A DNA stretch of 64,000 nt, from assembly GCF_018613805.1 (NCBI RefSeq), contig NZ_JAGGPL010000011.1:31429-95428 (forward strand). The letters run 5' to 3'. The notes under the pieces were generated by a model, which was not told the origin of the DNA, searched no databases, and saw nothing but the letters and a program-made list of their open reading frames with translations. Shown here piece by piece: positions 10,724 to 18,985 of this stretch (positions are counted from its first letter, which is position 1; each line of letters opens with the position of its first letter). A program made the position numbers and the translations under genes. This DNA is from Arthrobacter sp. ISL-48 (lineage in GTDB: Bacteria; Actinomycetota; Actinomycetes; Actinomycetales; Micrococcaceae).

Positions 10724-10788
10724 TGGCCCACCACCTGTCTGCCGTCAGGAACTGCACATCCCCCGTATTGCAACTACCCTCTTATATC

Positions 10789-10814
10789 CTCCACATTACT
10801 CCACTTTCCCCCAC
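10789..10814 (-). promoter_or_regulatory. MraZ box: three 10-bp-spaced GTGG repeats
   Basis: Read on the minus strand, GTGGGG, GTGGAG and GTGGAG occur with their GTGG cores at 10811-10814, 10801-10804 and 10791-10794, exactly one helical turn apart. MraZ proteins are known to bind such direct repeats upstream of their own gene. A possible -35 TTGACT (10815-10820) and -10 TAATGT (10793-10798) with 16-bp spacing would place the repeats across the core promoter, fitting autorepression. Confidence 0.75.
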
Positions 10815-10985
10815 AGTCAACGCAAGATGAGCCACCGTTCCCCCATTTGGACGAACTCTGCCCTGTTAAACCGGGTGAAGTGGCCGTGGTGGAAAGTGGA
10901 GGGGTTGAACGCGGCGCTGGGCTTCAACGCAACGTCGCTCACTTAAGGCACGCCGACTTTGACGCAACAGACGTCGCTTAAACGC

Positions 10986-11012
10986 AAAAGACCCGCCATA
11001 GCGGGTCTTTTT
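10986..11012. terminator. Bidirectional hairpin terminator
   Basis: AAAAGACCCGC (10986-10996), loop CATA, GCGGGTCTTTT (11001-11011) gives an 11-bp perfect stem with T tracts on both strands. It lies 147 bp past the stop of the DUF3040 gene and upstream of the mraZ promoter, so it probably isolates the dcw operon from the dinB/DUF3040 transcripts. Confidence 0.85.
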
Positions 11013-11158
11013 GCTGCGGCCCCGGGGCCGGCTGGAGGAAAGTGGAGGACCGATGCAGCTGCATCGGTCAGCTTGGCGGTACCTGCACATCAGGGAGGAT
11101 TGCCGCATCGTGAATGGGCAACTCAGGAGAGATTGGTGCCTTAGAAAGAGTTAACGCC

Positions 11159-11533
11159 TCAGGATTCGCCGCGGCGCCGTTCGTCCCAGCGCTCTTCCAG
11201 GCTACTCATGAAGGAACTGCGGGATTTGCCCGACTTCCCGGCACTGCCAGCGGGACGAGGCTTACCGCCTGCGGAGTTACGCATCGTGGCAAAGTAGACG
11301 CCGCCTCCCATAACGACGAACCCCAGAACGCCAACGAAAATGTTTTGGAGCGTGACGCCCACCAGGAGGAGGAAGATCCCTGCCAACGCGCAAAGGACGC
11401 CGATCACCACATGCCGGGTGGACCATGAGCGGCCCGGGTCCGAGCCCATTGAATTAGCGAACTTTGGATCGTCCTCGTGCAGCTGCTTCTCCAACTGCTC
11501 AAGCAGCTTCTGTTCGTGCTCCGAGAGGGGCAT
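11159..11533 (-). CDS. DUF3040 membrane protein
   Basis: Small actinobacterial membrane protein of unknown function, typically found beside the dcw cluster (Rv2169c position). The family signature MPLSEHEQKLLEQLEKQLHE opens the protein, followed by two adjacent transmembrane helices (RHVVIGVLCALAGIFLLLVG and IFVGVLGFVVMGGGVYFA) and a basic, Gly/Ser-rich C-terminal tail. I chose the ATG at 11533 because it starts the family motif and has AAGGAGG upstream; an in-frame start 24 codons earlier exists but lacks support. It is 124 residues long. Confidence 0.88.
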   Translation of the reverse strand: MPLSEHEQKLLEQLEKQLHEDDPKFANSMGSDPGRSWSTRHVVIGVLCALAGIFLLLVGVTLQNIFVGVLGFVVMGGGVYFATMRNSAGGKPRPAGSAGKSGKSRSSFMSSLEERWDERRRGES

Positions 11534-11703
11534 CACGACCTCCTTAAGTAGGCCAACGTCCGGGCTGGTCCCAGCCAGTGCTTCTGCTCGGATAACGACC
11601 GGCACACCGTAGAGGTTCCCGGTCCGCCGGCGGTGGCGGAACTGGAGTCCACGGCATGTGGCCGCGTGAGCGACAGCATGTTCAGGAGGTCCGGCAGTAT
11701 CTG

Positions 11704-11729
11704 AAACTATGTACCTCTAAGGATAGTTT
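11704..11729. promoter_or_regulatory. Inverted repeat AAACTAT / ATAGTTT, possible operator
   Basis: A perfect 7-bp inverted repeat (11704-11710 and 11723-11729) with a 12-bp spacer lies in the 262-bp gap between dinB and the DUF3040 gene. It is AT-rich in a GC-rich genome and is not a GC-stem terminator. It may be an operator or part of the DUF3040 promoter; the binding protein is unknown. Confidence 0.35.
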
Positions 11730-11795
11730 GTTGGAGGCCGTTCTGAAAGACGGCACTGACTTTCCGGATCCGCTCCTTCGGGCCTGAAATCGGGG

Positions 11796-13022
11796 CTATC
11801 CTTGACCGTTTCCTGAATCCAGCAACCGGGCAGGCAGGACTGATTTGCTCCCGAATTTCCGGCTCACCCTGTCGAGCGCTTGCTCAGCTGCACGCCAGTT
11901 ATCGTCCCTGCGGTCAAGGCTCAGCTGAAGGGACGTCTGAGCCGTGTCTTCCAACTGCTCTGCCCGGATGCCGACAAGCCGCACCGTCATGGTCCTGTCT
12001 CCCAGCGACTCGAGAAGCTGGAGCGCAACAGCATAGATCAGCTGGGCACTGTCCACCGGCGTATGAACGGTGCGGCTACGCGTGATGGTGGAAAAATCGG
12101 CGTAGCGCAGTTTCAATGCCACGGTCCTGGCCACCAGCCCGGAACCGCGCAGCCGTTCCGCTGTCCGGTGGGAGAGTCGAAGCAGTTCGCGGTGGAGAAT
12201 GGCGTCGTCGCCGGTGTCCACGGCAAAGGTTTCCTCCGCCCCGATACTCTTTTCCACCCTCAGCGGAGTCACGGGCCGCGGATCTATCCCCCATGACAGC
12301 CGGTAGACATGCTCTCCGGTGACGCCCAGCACCTTCTTGAGTGAAGGCAAAGGAGTGGCTGCCACGTCAGCTACGGTCCTGATGCCCATGCGGGCAAGAA
12401 CGTCTGCGGTTTTGGCTCCGACTCCCCACAACGCCCCCACCGGCAGGCTATGCAGGTAAGGCACGGTCTCCTCGGGTCCGATCAGCAGGAGCCCGTCCGG
12501 CTTGCAGCGGGTGGAGGCAATCTTGGCCACGAACTTGCTTGCCGCGATACCCACGGAAGCTGTGATGCCCAGCTCGTCGGCCACCCGGCGCCGGATCAGT
12601 TCCCCGATTTCGCGCGGTGGCCCCAACCGGCGGATGGCGCCACCGACGTCCAGGAAGGCTTCGTCAACGCTGAGAGGCTCCACGAGTTCGGTGATCGACT
12701 CAAAAATACCCATGATCTGGGCGGAGACCTCATAGTACAGTTTGTGCCGCGGTTCGATAATGACGGCATTGGGACACATACGCGCCGCGATGACCATGGG
12801 CATGGCGGATTTCAGTCCGAACGCACGGGCCTCGTACGACGCCGAGAGGACCACCGAGCGGTCCGCCGGGTAGCCGACGATCACAGGCTTGCCGCGGAGC
12901 TCCGGCCTGGTGCGCAATTCCACTGACACAAAGAATGCGTCCATGTCCACGTGCATGATGCAGCTGCGCCTGAGCTCCCGAAGACGTGCTTCGGTTTGCT
13001 GGTTGATCGGCTCGGGCCCCAC
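11796..13022 (-). CDS. dinB: DNA polymerase IV (Y family)
   Basis: Error-prone lesion-bypass polymerase. The N-terminal catalytic aspartates are in MHVDMDAFFVSVE and the second acidic pair is in PLSVDEAFLDV. The helix-hairpin-helix/thumb region GVGAKTADVLARMGIRT and a little-finger domain follow. The start is a GTG at 13022; the block beginning MHVDMDAFF lies 22 codons downstream and would be an alternative start. The C-terminus has no clear beta-clamp pentapeptide, although LQLSL at about residue 370 resembles one. I see no LexA box in the 74-bp gap to the divergent lipoprotein gene. Confidence 0.94.
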   Translation of the reverse strand: MGPEPINQQTEARLRELRRSCIMHVDMDAFFVSVELRTRPELRGKPVIVGYPADRSVVLSASYEARAFGLKSAMPMVIAARMCPNAVIIEPRHKLYYEVSAQIMGIFESITELVEPLSVDEAFLDVGGAIRRLGPPREIGELIRRRVADELGITASVGIAASKFVAKIASTRCKPDGLLLIGPEETVPYLHSLPVGALWGVGAKTADVLARMGIRTVADVAATPLPSLKKVLGVTGEHVYRLSWGIDPRPVTPLRVEKSIGAEETFAVDTGDDAILHRELLRLSHRTAERLRGSGLVARTVALKLRYADFSTITRSRTVHTPVDSAQLIYAVALQLLESLGDRTMTVRLVGIRAEQLEDTAQTSLQLSLDRRDDNWRAAEQALDRVSRKFGSKSVLPARLLDSGNGQG

Positions 13023-13096
13023 AACTGCAATCCTAGCCTTTGGTACTGACTAAACTGGAGGCTGAATCCGGCATCAACACCAGGAGGAATGTCCCT

Positions 13097-13624
13097 GTGA
13101 CGGTCATTGGAAATCTTAAACCAGCACGTTTGGCCGCTCTCGCGGCCGGTGCCGTACTGGTGCTCGCCGCTTGCAGTCCGGCGGCTCCTGGAGTGACCGC
13201 CTCCTCCACAAGCACTCCGTTGCAGGCCACAACCCAGTCCACCGCCACAGCTTCTGCCAGTCCGTCCGCTTCGCCAGGGACCTCGGCTACCGTGGGGGCG
13301 CTCGTTGCAGGCTTCCCGCAAAAGCTCCTGCCCCTGATGCCCGGCGCCACAGTGATTTCCAGCAGCTTTGACAAGGGTGCGACGCCGGCAACCGTAGCAC
13401 TGGTGGCCAGCGTCACGTCCCCCACTGCCGCCGTCGTCGACTTTTACACCAAGGAGCTGGAGGCCCAGGGCTTCAAGGCCGTGCCGGGTGAGGCTGTCGG
13501 CTCGGTAGCTTCCAAGGACTTTGTGCGGGGCGACAACGAAACGGTTAATCTCGCGGTGGTGGAAGCGGCCGGCGTTTCCACCTTCACTGTGGGCGCCAAC
13601 GTGGCAGCTGAGTCAGCAAAGTGA
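13097..13624 (+). CDS. Putative lipoprotein of unknown function
   Basis: Exported lipoprotein of 175 residues. A short basic start (VIGNLKPAR) leads to a hydrophobic segment and the lipobox LVLAAC, after which the chain is Ser/Thr/Ala-rich (linker) and then a compact domain (about residues 75-170). I chose GTG at 13097 with AGGAGG ten bases upstream over an ATG at 13040, which has no Shine-Dalgarno and would bury the signal peptide. The stop overlaps the start of the polyprenyl synthase (GTGA), so the two are translationally coupled. I do not recognise the mature domain. Confidence 0.82.
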   Translation: MTVIGNLKPARLAALAAGAVLVLAACSPAAPGVTASSTSTPLQATTQSTATASASPSASPGTSATVGALVAGFPQKLLPLMPGATVISSSFDKGATPATVALVASVTSPTAAVVDFYTKELEAQGFKAVPGEAVGSVASKDFVRGDNETVNLAVVEAAGVSTFTVGANVAAESAK

Positions 13625-14715
13625 CGGTAGCTGAGCAGCTGCGGCTTGAACAGACGGCATTTGTGGCGGCTGTCGCAGGCGAGCTTACAGACTTTCTCGC
13701 TACCCGACAGTCGGTGATGGCAGGCATTTCCCCCGACATCGACCCCATCATGGGCTCCATTTCCAACCTCGTGACGGGCGGCAAGAGGCTCCGTGCCCTG
13801 ATGTGCTACTGGGGCTGGCGCGGTGCAGGCGGGGATCCGGAGGCACGTCAGATAGTGACGGCAGGATCAGCGCTTGAGCTTTTCCAGGCCGCGGCACTGA
13901 TCCATGACGACATCATCGACCGATCGGACACCAGGCGCGGCGGTCCCAGCGTCCACCGCCGCTTCAGCCAGCTGCACGATGCCCAGGGGTGGGCCCTGGA
14001 CAGTGAACGCTTCGGGCACGCCGCCGCCATCCTGACCGGTGACTTGTGCCTGTCCTTCAGTGAAGAAGCCTTCACTGATATCGGCGAACAGGCCGCGGCC
14101 GGGAGCCGGGCACGGCTCATCTTTAACCTGATGCGTGCCGAGGTCATGGCAGGACAATATCTGGACATCCTGGAGGAAGTGGCCGGGCCGGTCAGGGACC
14201 GGGCCGGGGCCGTCACCCGCGCCCAGTCCATCATCAGGTTCAAGTCGGCCAAGTACTCCACTGAGCACCCGCTGGCCCTGGGCGGCGCTCTGGCAGGAGC
14301 GCCGGATGTGTTACTCAGGGGTTATTCAGCCTTTGCCCTGCCGCTGGGCGAGGCATTCCAGCTCCGCGACGATGTCCTGGGCGTCTTTGGCGATCCGGTC
14401 ACCACCGGAAAACCTGCCGGCGATGATCTCCGTGAAGGCAAAAGGACGGTGCTCGTGGCCTTGGCACTGGACCAAGCATCCGCCGACGAATCCGCGTTTA
14501 TCGACGCCAAACTCGGCAGCCCGGATCTTGGTGATGAAGACGTAGCTGAAATCCGGCGCATCATAGAGGAGTCCGGAGCCCTCCAGGCCACCGAAGTGCT
14601 TATTGGCGAATTCGGCACCGCGGCATTTGAGGCTTTGGAAATCCTGCCCCTGGACGAGTTGCCGAAGACGGCGCTTCGCAGGCTCGCCGAAGCAACGGTC
14701 AGCCGCGCATCCTGA
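13621..14715 (+). CDS. Polyprenyl diphosphate synthase (IdsA-like)
   Basis: Class I trans-prenyltransferase that condenses isopentenyl diphosphate onto allylic diphosphates, supplying quinone, carotenoid or other isoprenoid chains. The first Asp-rich motif DDIID is at residues 96-100, followed by RRGGPSVHRRF; the second Asp-rich region reads LRDDVLGVFGD. GGKRLRAL near residue 53 binds the diphosphate. The residue five before the first Asp motif is alanine, which in this family usually allows products of C20 or longer (inference). The position matches idsA2 (Rv2173) near Rv2175c and pknL. GTG start overlapping the lipoprotein stop. Confidence 0.9.
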   Translation: MTVAEQLRLEQTAFVAAVAGELTDFLATRQSVMAGISPDIDPIMGSISNLVTGGKRLRALMCYWGWRGAGGDPEARQIVTAGSALELFQAAALIHDDIIDRSDTRRGGPSVHRRFSQLHDAQGWALDSERFGHAAAILTGDLCLSFSEEAFTDIGEQAAAGSRARLIFNLMRAEVMAGQYLDILEEVAGPVRDRAGAVTRAQSIIRFKSAKYSTEHPLALGGALAGAPDVLLRGYSAFALPLGEAFQLRDDVLGVFGDPVTTGKPAGDDLREGKRTVLVALALDQASADESAFIDAKLGSPDLGDEDVAEIRRIIEESGALQATEVLIGEFGTAAFEALEILPLDELPKTALRRLAEATVSRAS

Positions 14716-14734
14716 GCCCGGGAATTACCGGCAG

Positions 14735-15088
14735 TTACCAGGCCAGGGTTTGTGCCCTGCGCCGGATTTCCGTTTTGCGGCCTTCACGCAGCGCATCAAT
14801 GGGACGCCCCCGCAATGATTCGTCCGCAGTGAACAGCCAGACAATCAGTTCCTCATCGGAGTAACCTGCATCGGACAGGACAACGATGGTGCCCTTAAGG
14901 CTGTCGACAACTTCCCCATCTTGGATAAAGGCGGCAGGCACCGACCTTATCCGGCGTTCCCCCACCCGTAGAGCGGCCAACGCGCGCTCATCAATGAGGC
15001 CGTGGACTTTCGTGATGGAAACGTCCAACAACTGCGCGACATCGGGCAAGGGCAACCACTCGCCAACAAGGATTTCTACATTACTCAC
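14735..15088 (-). CDS. Rv2175c-family DNA-binding protein
   Basis: Small (117 residues) winged-helix DNA-binding protein. The N-terminus WLPLPDVAQLLDVSITKVHGLIDE is a helix-turn-helix of excisionase/MerR type, and the C-terminal part ends GRPIDALREGRKTEIRRRAQTL, both as in Rv2175c. In M. tuberculosis this protein is phosphorylated by the kinase PknL encoded next to it; here the PASTA kinase lies 1.8 kb away, across the LysM gene, so the same pairing is likely. Its DNA targets are not evident from the sequence. Confidence 0.85.
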   Translation of the reverse strand: MSNVEILVGEWLPLPDVAQLLDVSITKVHGLIDERALAALRVGERRIRSVPAAFIQDGEVVDSLKGTIVVLSDAGYSDEELIVWLFTADESLRGRPIDALREGRKTEIRRRAQTLAW

Positions 15089-15249
15089 GCATCAAGGTTG
15101 CCATGGCGGGCACCCGGGAGCCTAGTCCGTGCAATTTCAGGATGGGACGCTGGAACGCGGCCAGCTTGAAGGCAAGAAGACGACACCCCAAAAAACTCTC
15201 ATTGCCGGCATTGACCGAATTGTTGTGCTAAATGGGATTTCATGAGAGA

Positions 15250-15309
15250 TTCACATAGATCACATCTGTAACAGCAATAACTTCAGTAACACTAGTATCA
15301 ATAATCAAG
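15250..15309 (+). promoter_or_regulatory. MtrA-box-like array: seven hexamers with 9-bp period
   Basis: Starting at 15250 the hexamers TTCACA, ATCACA, GTAACA, ATAACT, GTAACA, GTATCA and ATCAAG follow each other, each separated by 3 bp (starts 15250, 15259, 15268, 15277, 15286, 15295, 15304). The actinobacterial response regulator MtrA is known to bind pairs of GTCACA/GTAACA-like 6-mers separated by 3 bp at promoters of cell-wall hydrolases. The array ends 54 bp before the LysM/transglycosylase start. The periodicity is seen directly; the MtrA assignment is inference. Confidence 0.7.
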
Positions 15310-15363
15310 CCGCACCGCCGCATCCGCATCACCGCACCCGCAGTTGAGAAGAGGATTCCTTCC

Positions 15364-16743
15364 ATGACGACGTCCCGCTCGCCCCAGCCACCCAGGCCGA
15401 GTCTGCCCTTGATCGCCGCCACTACGGCAGCCTTGCCCGCAGTGGTCCTGTCGTCACTCGCCCTCGCCCAGCCTGCTACCGCGGAGCCACGTCCACGGGC
15501 TATCCCCGCCACCCTCGCTGCCGCCATGCAAGCGCAGGCCGCGAACACCGCAGCACCCTCCCGCATCGCGGCGGCTTCGGTCTCCACCACCATTCCCGCG
15601 GCCTTCCGTCCCGCCCAGCCGTCAGCTCCTGCGGAATACATGATTGCCCGCGGAGACACCATCAGCAGCATCGCGGACAAGTACGGACTCGACACCTACG
15701 AGGTCCTCAAGCTCAATAACCTCCAGCCGAACACCATCATTTATCCCGGCCAGAAGATCAAACTGTCCGCTTCCGGGGCCGATACTGCAGCTGCACCGGC
15801 AGCCCCTGCCCCTGCCGCCGCGGCTGGAGCCGGTGGCAGCTACACAGTGAAGGCTGGCGACACCCTCAGCGCCATCGCGGCAGGCCATGGCGTGAAGCTT
15901 TCCGACGTATTGAGCTGGAACGGCCTGAACATGCGCTCCATCATCCACCCCGGGCAGAAGATCAAGGTCGGCGCTGGCGAAGCCGCTCCTGCGGCCGCCC
16001 CGGCTACCTCAGTCCAGCCTGCCGCAGCCCCAGCCGCCCCGGCACCAACTCCCGCCGCTGCACCGGCAGGTTCCTACACGGTCAAGGCAGGCGACACTCT
16101 GTCCGCGATCGCTTCCAGGCACGGCGTCAAGCTTTCCGACCTCCTGTCAGCCAACAGGCTCAGCATGACATCGGTCATTTACCCCGGCAACAAACTGGCC
16201 ATCCCAGGCGCTTCGGTGCAGCCTGCCTCAAGCCAGCCGGCCGCCAGCGTCACCCCGCTCGTGCCGAGTTCCTTCCTCGGGTTCAGTTACCCCGCGGCCG
16301 TGGTCAACTCGGCGAACGAAAACAAGGCACTGCTCAATGCGTCCCCAGTCCCATCCAGGGAGGAGATGCGGTCTATCGCCTCGGACACGGCGCGCCAGAT
16401 GGGCGTTGAACCATCCCTGGCCCTGGCATTCGCTTATCAGGAATCAGGGTTCGACCAGCGGGCTGTATCCCCCGCCAACGCCATCGGAGCGATGCAGGTA
16501 ATCCCGACGTCCGGCCAGTGGGCCTCGGACTTGGTGGGCCGCAAGCTCAATCTGCTCAATCCCTATGACAACGCAACCGCCGGAGTGGCCATCATCCGTC
16601 AGCTGATTGCCACCAGCAAGGACCTGGACAACGCGATTGCAGGCTACTATCAGGGCCAGTATTCCGTGAGCAAGAACGGCATGTACGACGACACGAAGGC
16701 CTATGTGGAAGCCATCAAGGCCCACCAGAAAAATTTCCGCTGA
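15364..16743 (+). CDS. Secreted LysM/SLT lytic transglycosylase-like protein
   Basis: Cell-wall hydrolase of 459 residues. A signal peptide spans about residues 1-41 (ending LSSLALAQPATA). Three LysM domains start near residues 92, 158 and 236, each with a GDT(I/L)S(S/A)IA core and a YPGQK or HPGQK end, separated by Ala/Pro linkers. A C-terminal SLT domain (about 325-459) has the catalytic glutamate E360 in AYQESGFDQ, followed by AIGAMQVIPTSG and an AGY motif. It binds and probably cleaves peptidoglycan glycan strands. The MtrA-like array upstream suggests division- or wall-linked regulation. An 88-bp tail leads to a hairpin before the kinase gene. Confidence 0.92.
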   Translation: MTTSRSPQPPRPSLPLIAATTAALPAVVLSSLALAQPATAEPRPRAIPATLAAAMQAQAANTAAPSRIAAASVSTTIPAAFRPAQPSAPAEYMIARGDTISSIADKYGLDTYEVLKLNNLQPNTIIYPGQKIKLSASGADTAAAPAAPAPAAAAGAGGSYTVKAGDTLSAIAAGHGVKLSDVLSWNGLNMRSIIHPGQKIKVGAGEAAPAAAPATSVQPAAAPAAPAPTPAAAPAGSYTVKAGDTLSAIASRHGVKLSDLLSANRLSMTSVIYPGNKLAIPGASVQPASSQPAASVTPLVPSSFLGFSYPAAVVNSANENKALLNASPVPSREEMRSIASDTARQMGVEPSLALAFAYQESGFDQRAVSPANAIGAMQVIPTSGQWASDLVGRKLNLLNPYDNATAGVAIIRQLIATSKDLDNAIAGYYQGQYSVSKNGMYDDTKAYVEAIKAHQKNFR

Positions 16744-16813
16744 GCCCTCCAGAAACTGAGCCATCCAGAAAAGAACGCCCGCACCGCACGTCAGAGACGA
16801 GCGATAACGATAC

Positions 16814-16850
16814 GGGTCCGGATCGCATGTCGATTCGGACCCATTTCTTT
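16814..16850 (+). terminator. Hairpin terminator after the LysM gene
   Basis: GGGTCCGGATCG (16814-16825), 5-nt loop, CGATTCGGACCC (16831-16842), one G-T wobble, followed by ATTTCTTT. It is only 20 bp before the GTG of the kinase gene, so either the kinase promoter overlaps it or some read-through feeds the kinase. Confidence 0.75.
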
Positions 16851-16869
16851 GCGGCATTAGGATCGAAGG

Positions 16870-18939
16870 GTGCAGGAACATGTGTCTGACCGACTAGTCG
16901 GGACGCTGGTGGATGACCGCTACGCCGTCCGGTCGAAGCTGGCGCGCGGCGGCATGTCAACGGTGTACCTTGCCACGGACCAGCGGCTGGAACGGGATGT
17001 GGCACTCAAAGTGCTGCACCCACACCTGGCTACTGACGACACGTTCCTGGGCAGGCTTGGGCGCGAAGCGAAGTCGGCAGCAAGGCTCTCCCATGCCCAC
17101 GTTGTGGGTGTGCTGGACCAGGGCAACGACGGACAGACCGCCTACCTGGTGATGGAATACATCAAGGGGCACACGCTCCGGGATGTCATCAATGCCAAGG
17201 GAGCCCTGCCTCCCAGGCTTGCGCTTGCACTCATCGACCCGGTGGTGGAGGGGCTTGGCGCGGCCCATGCGGCCGGTTTGATTCATCGCGACGTCAAACC
17301 TGAGAACGTCCTTATTGCGGACGACGGCCGCATCAAGATCGGTGACTTCGGCCTGGCCCGTGCCGTCACCACTTCCACCAGCACCGGTGCGCTCATCGGC
17401 ACGGTGGCCTACCTCTCCCCTGAGCTTGTCCTGGGCAGGCAGGCCGATGCCCGCAGCGACATCTACTCGGTGGGGATCATGCTGTACGAGATGATCACGG
17501 GCCAGCAGCCATTCGGCGGCGACGTCCCCATCCAAGTCGCCTACCAGCATGTCAACGGTACCGTTGGTCCGCCGTCCGCCCTGGTACCCGGGCTGGCGGC
17601 GGAAGTCGACGAACTGGTGCAGTGGTGCACGGCCAACGATCCCGAGAAGCGGCCGGTAGACGGCAACGCATTGCTTCAGGAGCTGCGCCATATCCGCACC
17701 AACCTCACAGACTCCGAGCTGGATCTTCAGCCACCGGCGGCCTTGGCGGCGGGCGCCCATAACCCCACCGAGATCATCGCGCGCACCAGCAACCCCACCG
17801 CGGTCATGTCGCCCCTCGCCCGTCCCGGCCAGCAACCACCTATGGGGATGCAGCCCCCACAGGGCCCGCAGGCCACGTCCGTCCTCCCTGCCACGCCTGA
17901 TGCGGGGCACCAGCGATCTGCGGACTATGGCGCTTTCATTCCACCCACGCCGGTCCTAAGCAAGCGGGCCCAGCGCAAAGCCGATGTGGAAGACGAGAAA
18001 GCCAGGTCAAGGGCCGCTGCGACCCCCTTGCGGAGCCTGCGGGAAGGCAACCCACGCCGGCGTGGTGCCCTGTGGGCGCTGATCCTCATCATCGCCGCCC
18101 TCCTGGCCACTGGGGCAGGCTGGTTCTTCGGCCTGGGGCCAGGGTCACCGGGAACCATTCCATCGGTCGCCAACAAGACTGTGGCCCAGGCCCAGCAACT
18201 ATTGACGGACGCGGGCTTCCAGTCCCGCACCAGCGATGTTTTCGACGACGACGTCCCGTCAGGGCTTGTGGTGGGTTCCCAGCCAGAAGCCGGGACCGAA
18301 ATCAGGAAATTCCAGTCCGTGTCGCTGTTTGTCTCCAAGGGACCGGAACTTTTTGGCCTTCCTGAGTTGACGGGCAAGACACTCGATCAAGCCAAGGACG
18401 CCCTCAACAAGGCGGAAATGGCGCTGGGAAACATCACGGAAAAGTTCGATGAGGGGACCGCCGCCGGTGTTGTGCTGGCTCAGGACCCGGCGTCCGGAAC
18501 GCCTTCAAGGCACGGAACGCCCGTGAACCTCACCGTCTCCAAGGGGCCACAGCCAATCCCAGTGCCCTCGGTCGTCGGCCGTGGCCAGGACGATGCCGTA
18601 AAAGCCATCGAAGCGGCAGGTCTCAAGGCTGTCATCTCGCCGGAAAAGGTCAAGGACAAGAAGATCCCCAAGGGCTCAGTAGCCAGCCAGTCGCCGCCAT
18701 CCGGGACGCTGACCAAGGGCGGCACGGTGACGCTTACCATATCGGATGGCCCCAAACTCGTGGATGTTCCCAGCTACATCGGCAAGCAGGCCTCGGACGC
18801 CCGCAAAGCACTGGAGAAGCTCGGCTTTGAAGTCCGCGTGAACAATATCCTGGGCGGCTTCTTCGGGACGGTCCGCGACCAGGATCCCGTGGACACAGCC
18901 GTGCCCGAAGGCTCGGTCATCACCCTGACAGTCGTGTAG
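16870..18939 (+). CDS. pknL: PknL-like Ser/Thr kinase with four PASTA domains
   Basis: Membrane receptor-type kinase. Kinase domain about residues 17-285: Gly loop ARGGMSTVYLA, invariant K47, HRD at 139-141 with VKPEN, DFG at 159-161, and a Ser/Thr-rich activation segment ending AYLSPE. A Pro-rich juxtamembrane stretch follows, then one transmembrane helix at about 400-420. Four extracellular PASTA repeats fill about 425-689; these bind muropeptides or lipid II in relatives. The context (idsA-like, Rv2175c, aroG) matches pknL, though M. tuberculosis PknL is much shorter and lacks such an ectodomain; the architecture resembles PknB and corynebacterial PknL. GTG start. Confidence 0.92.
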   Translation: MQEHVSDRLVGTLVDDRYAVRSKLARGGMSTVYLATDQRLERDVALKVLHPHLATDDTFLGRLGREAKSAARLSHAHVVGVLDQGNDGQTAYLVMEYIKGHTLRDVINAKGALPPRLALALIDPVVEGLGAAHAAGLIHRDVKPENVLIADDGRIKIGDFGLARAVTTSTSTGALIGTVAYLSPELVLGRQADARSDIYSVGIMLYEMITGQQPFGGDVPIQVAYQHVNGTVGPPSALVPGLAAEVDELVQWCTANDPEKRPVDGNALLQELRHIRTNLTDSELDLQPPAALAAGAHNPTEIIARTSNPTAVMSPLARPGQQPPMGMQPPQGPQATSVLPATPDAGHQRSADYGAFIPPTPVLSKRAQRKADVEDEKARSRAAATPLRSLREGNPRRRGALWALILIIAALLATGAGWFFGLGPGSPGTIPSVANKTVAQAQQLLTDAGFQSRTSDVFDDDVPSGLVVGSQPEAGTEIRKFQSVSLFVSKGPELFGLPELTGKTLDQAKDALNKAEMALGNITEKFDEGTAAGVVLAQDPASGTPSRHGTPVNLTVSKGPQPIPVPSVVGRGQDDAVKAIEAAGLKAVISPEKVKDKKIPKGSVASQSPPSGTLTKGGTVTLTISDGPKLVDVPSYIGKQASDARKALEKLGFEVRVNNILGGFFGTVRDQDPVDTAVPEGSVITLTVV

Positions 18940-18985
18940 CCGGTTCCGCCCGGCCACACGACCGTCCGCGCCGGTTCTTCCCGGC

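Larger units (their letters stand above)
10724..11158. other. Intergenic region between mraZ and the DUF3040 gene
   Basis: This 435-bp gap holds the mraZ promoter region with its GTGG repeats (10789-10814), a perfect hairpin terminator (10986-11012) and otherwise no convincing gene. GTGGAAAGTGGAGG-like words recur on the plus strand near 10889-10902, and GAGGAAAGTGGAGG near 11034-11047, but they lack 10-bp spacing. Confidence 0.7.

Noticed and set aside
10873..10903. Additional MraZ boxes on the plus strand
   Set aside because: GTGG occurs four times here but with irregular offsets of 3-7 bp and no gene downstream on that strand.
13023..13096. LexA box for dinB
   Set aside because: No GAAC-N4-GTTC or close variant is present between dinB and the lipoprotein gene.
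15180..15363. c-di-AMP (ydaO) riboswitch upstream of the LysM gene
   Set aside because: Such riboswitches precede wall-hydrolase genes, but none of the conserved purine-rich core is visible; the sequence is better explained by hexamer repeats.
15240..15695. Reverse-strand frame across the hexamer array and LysM start
   Set aside because: The 9-bp period gives apparent three-codon repeats on the opposite strand, but the frame lacks a ribosome-binding site and overlaps the LysM signal peptide.
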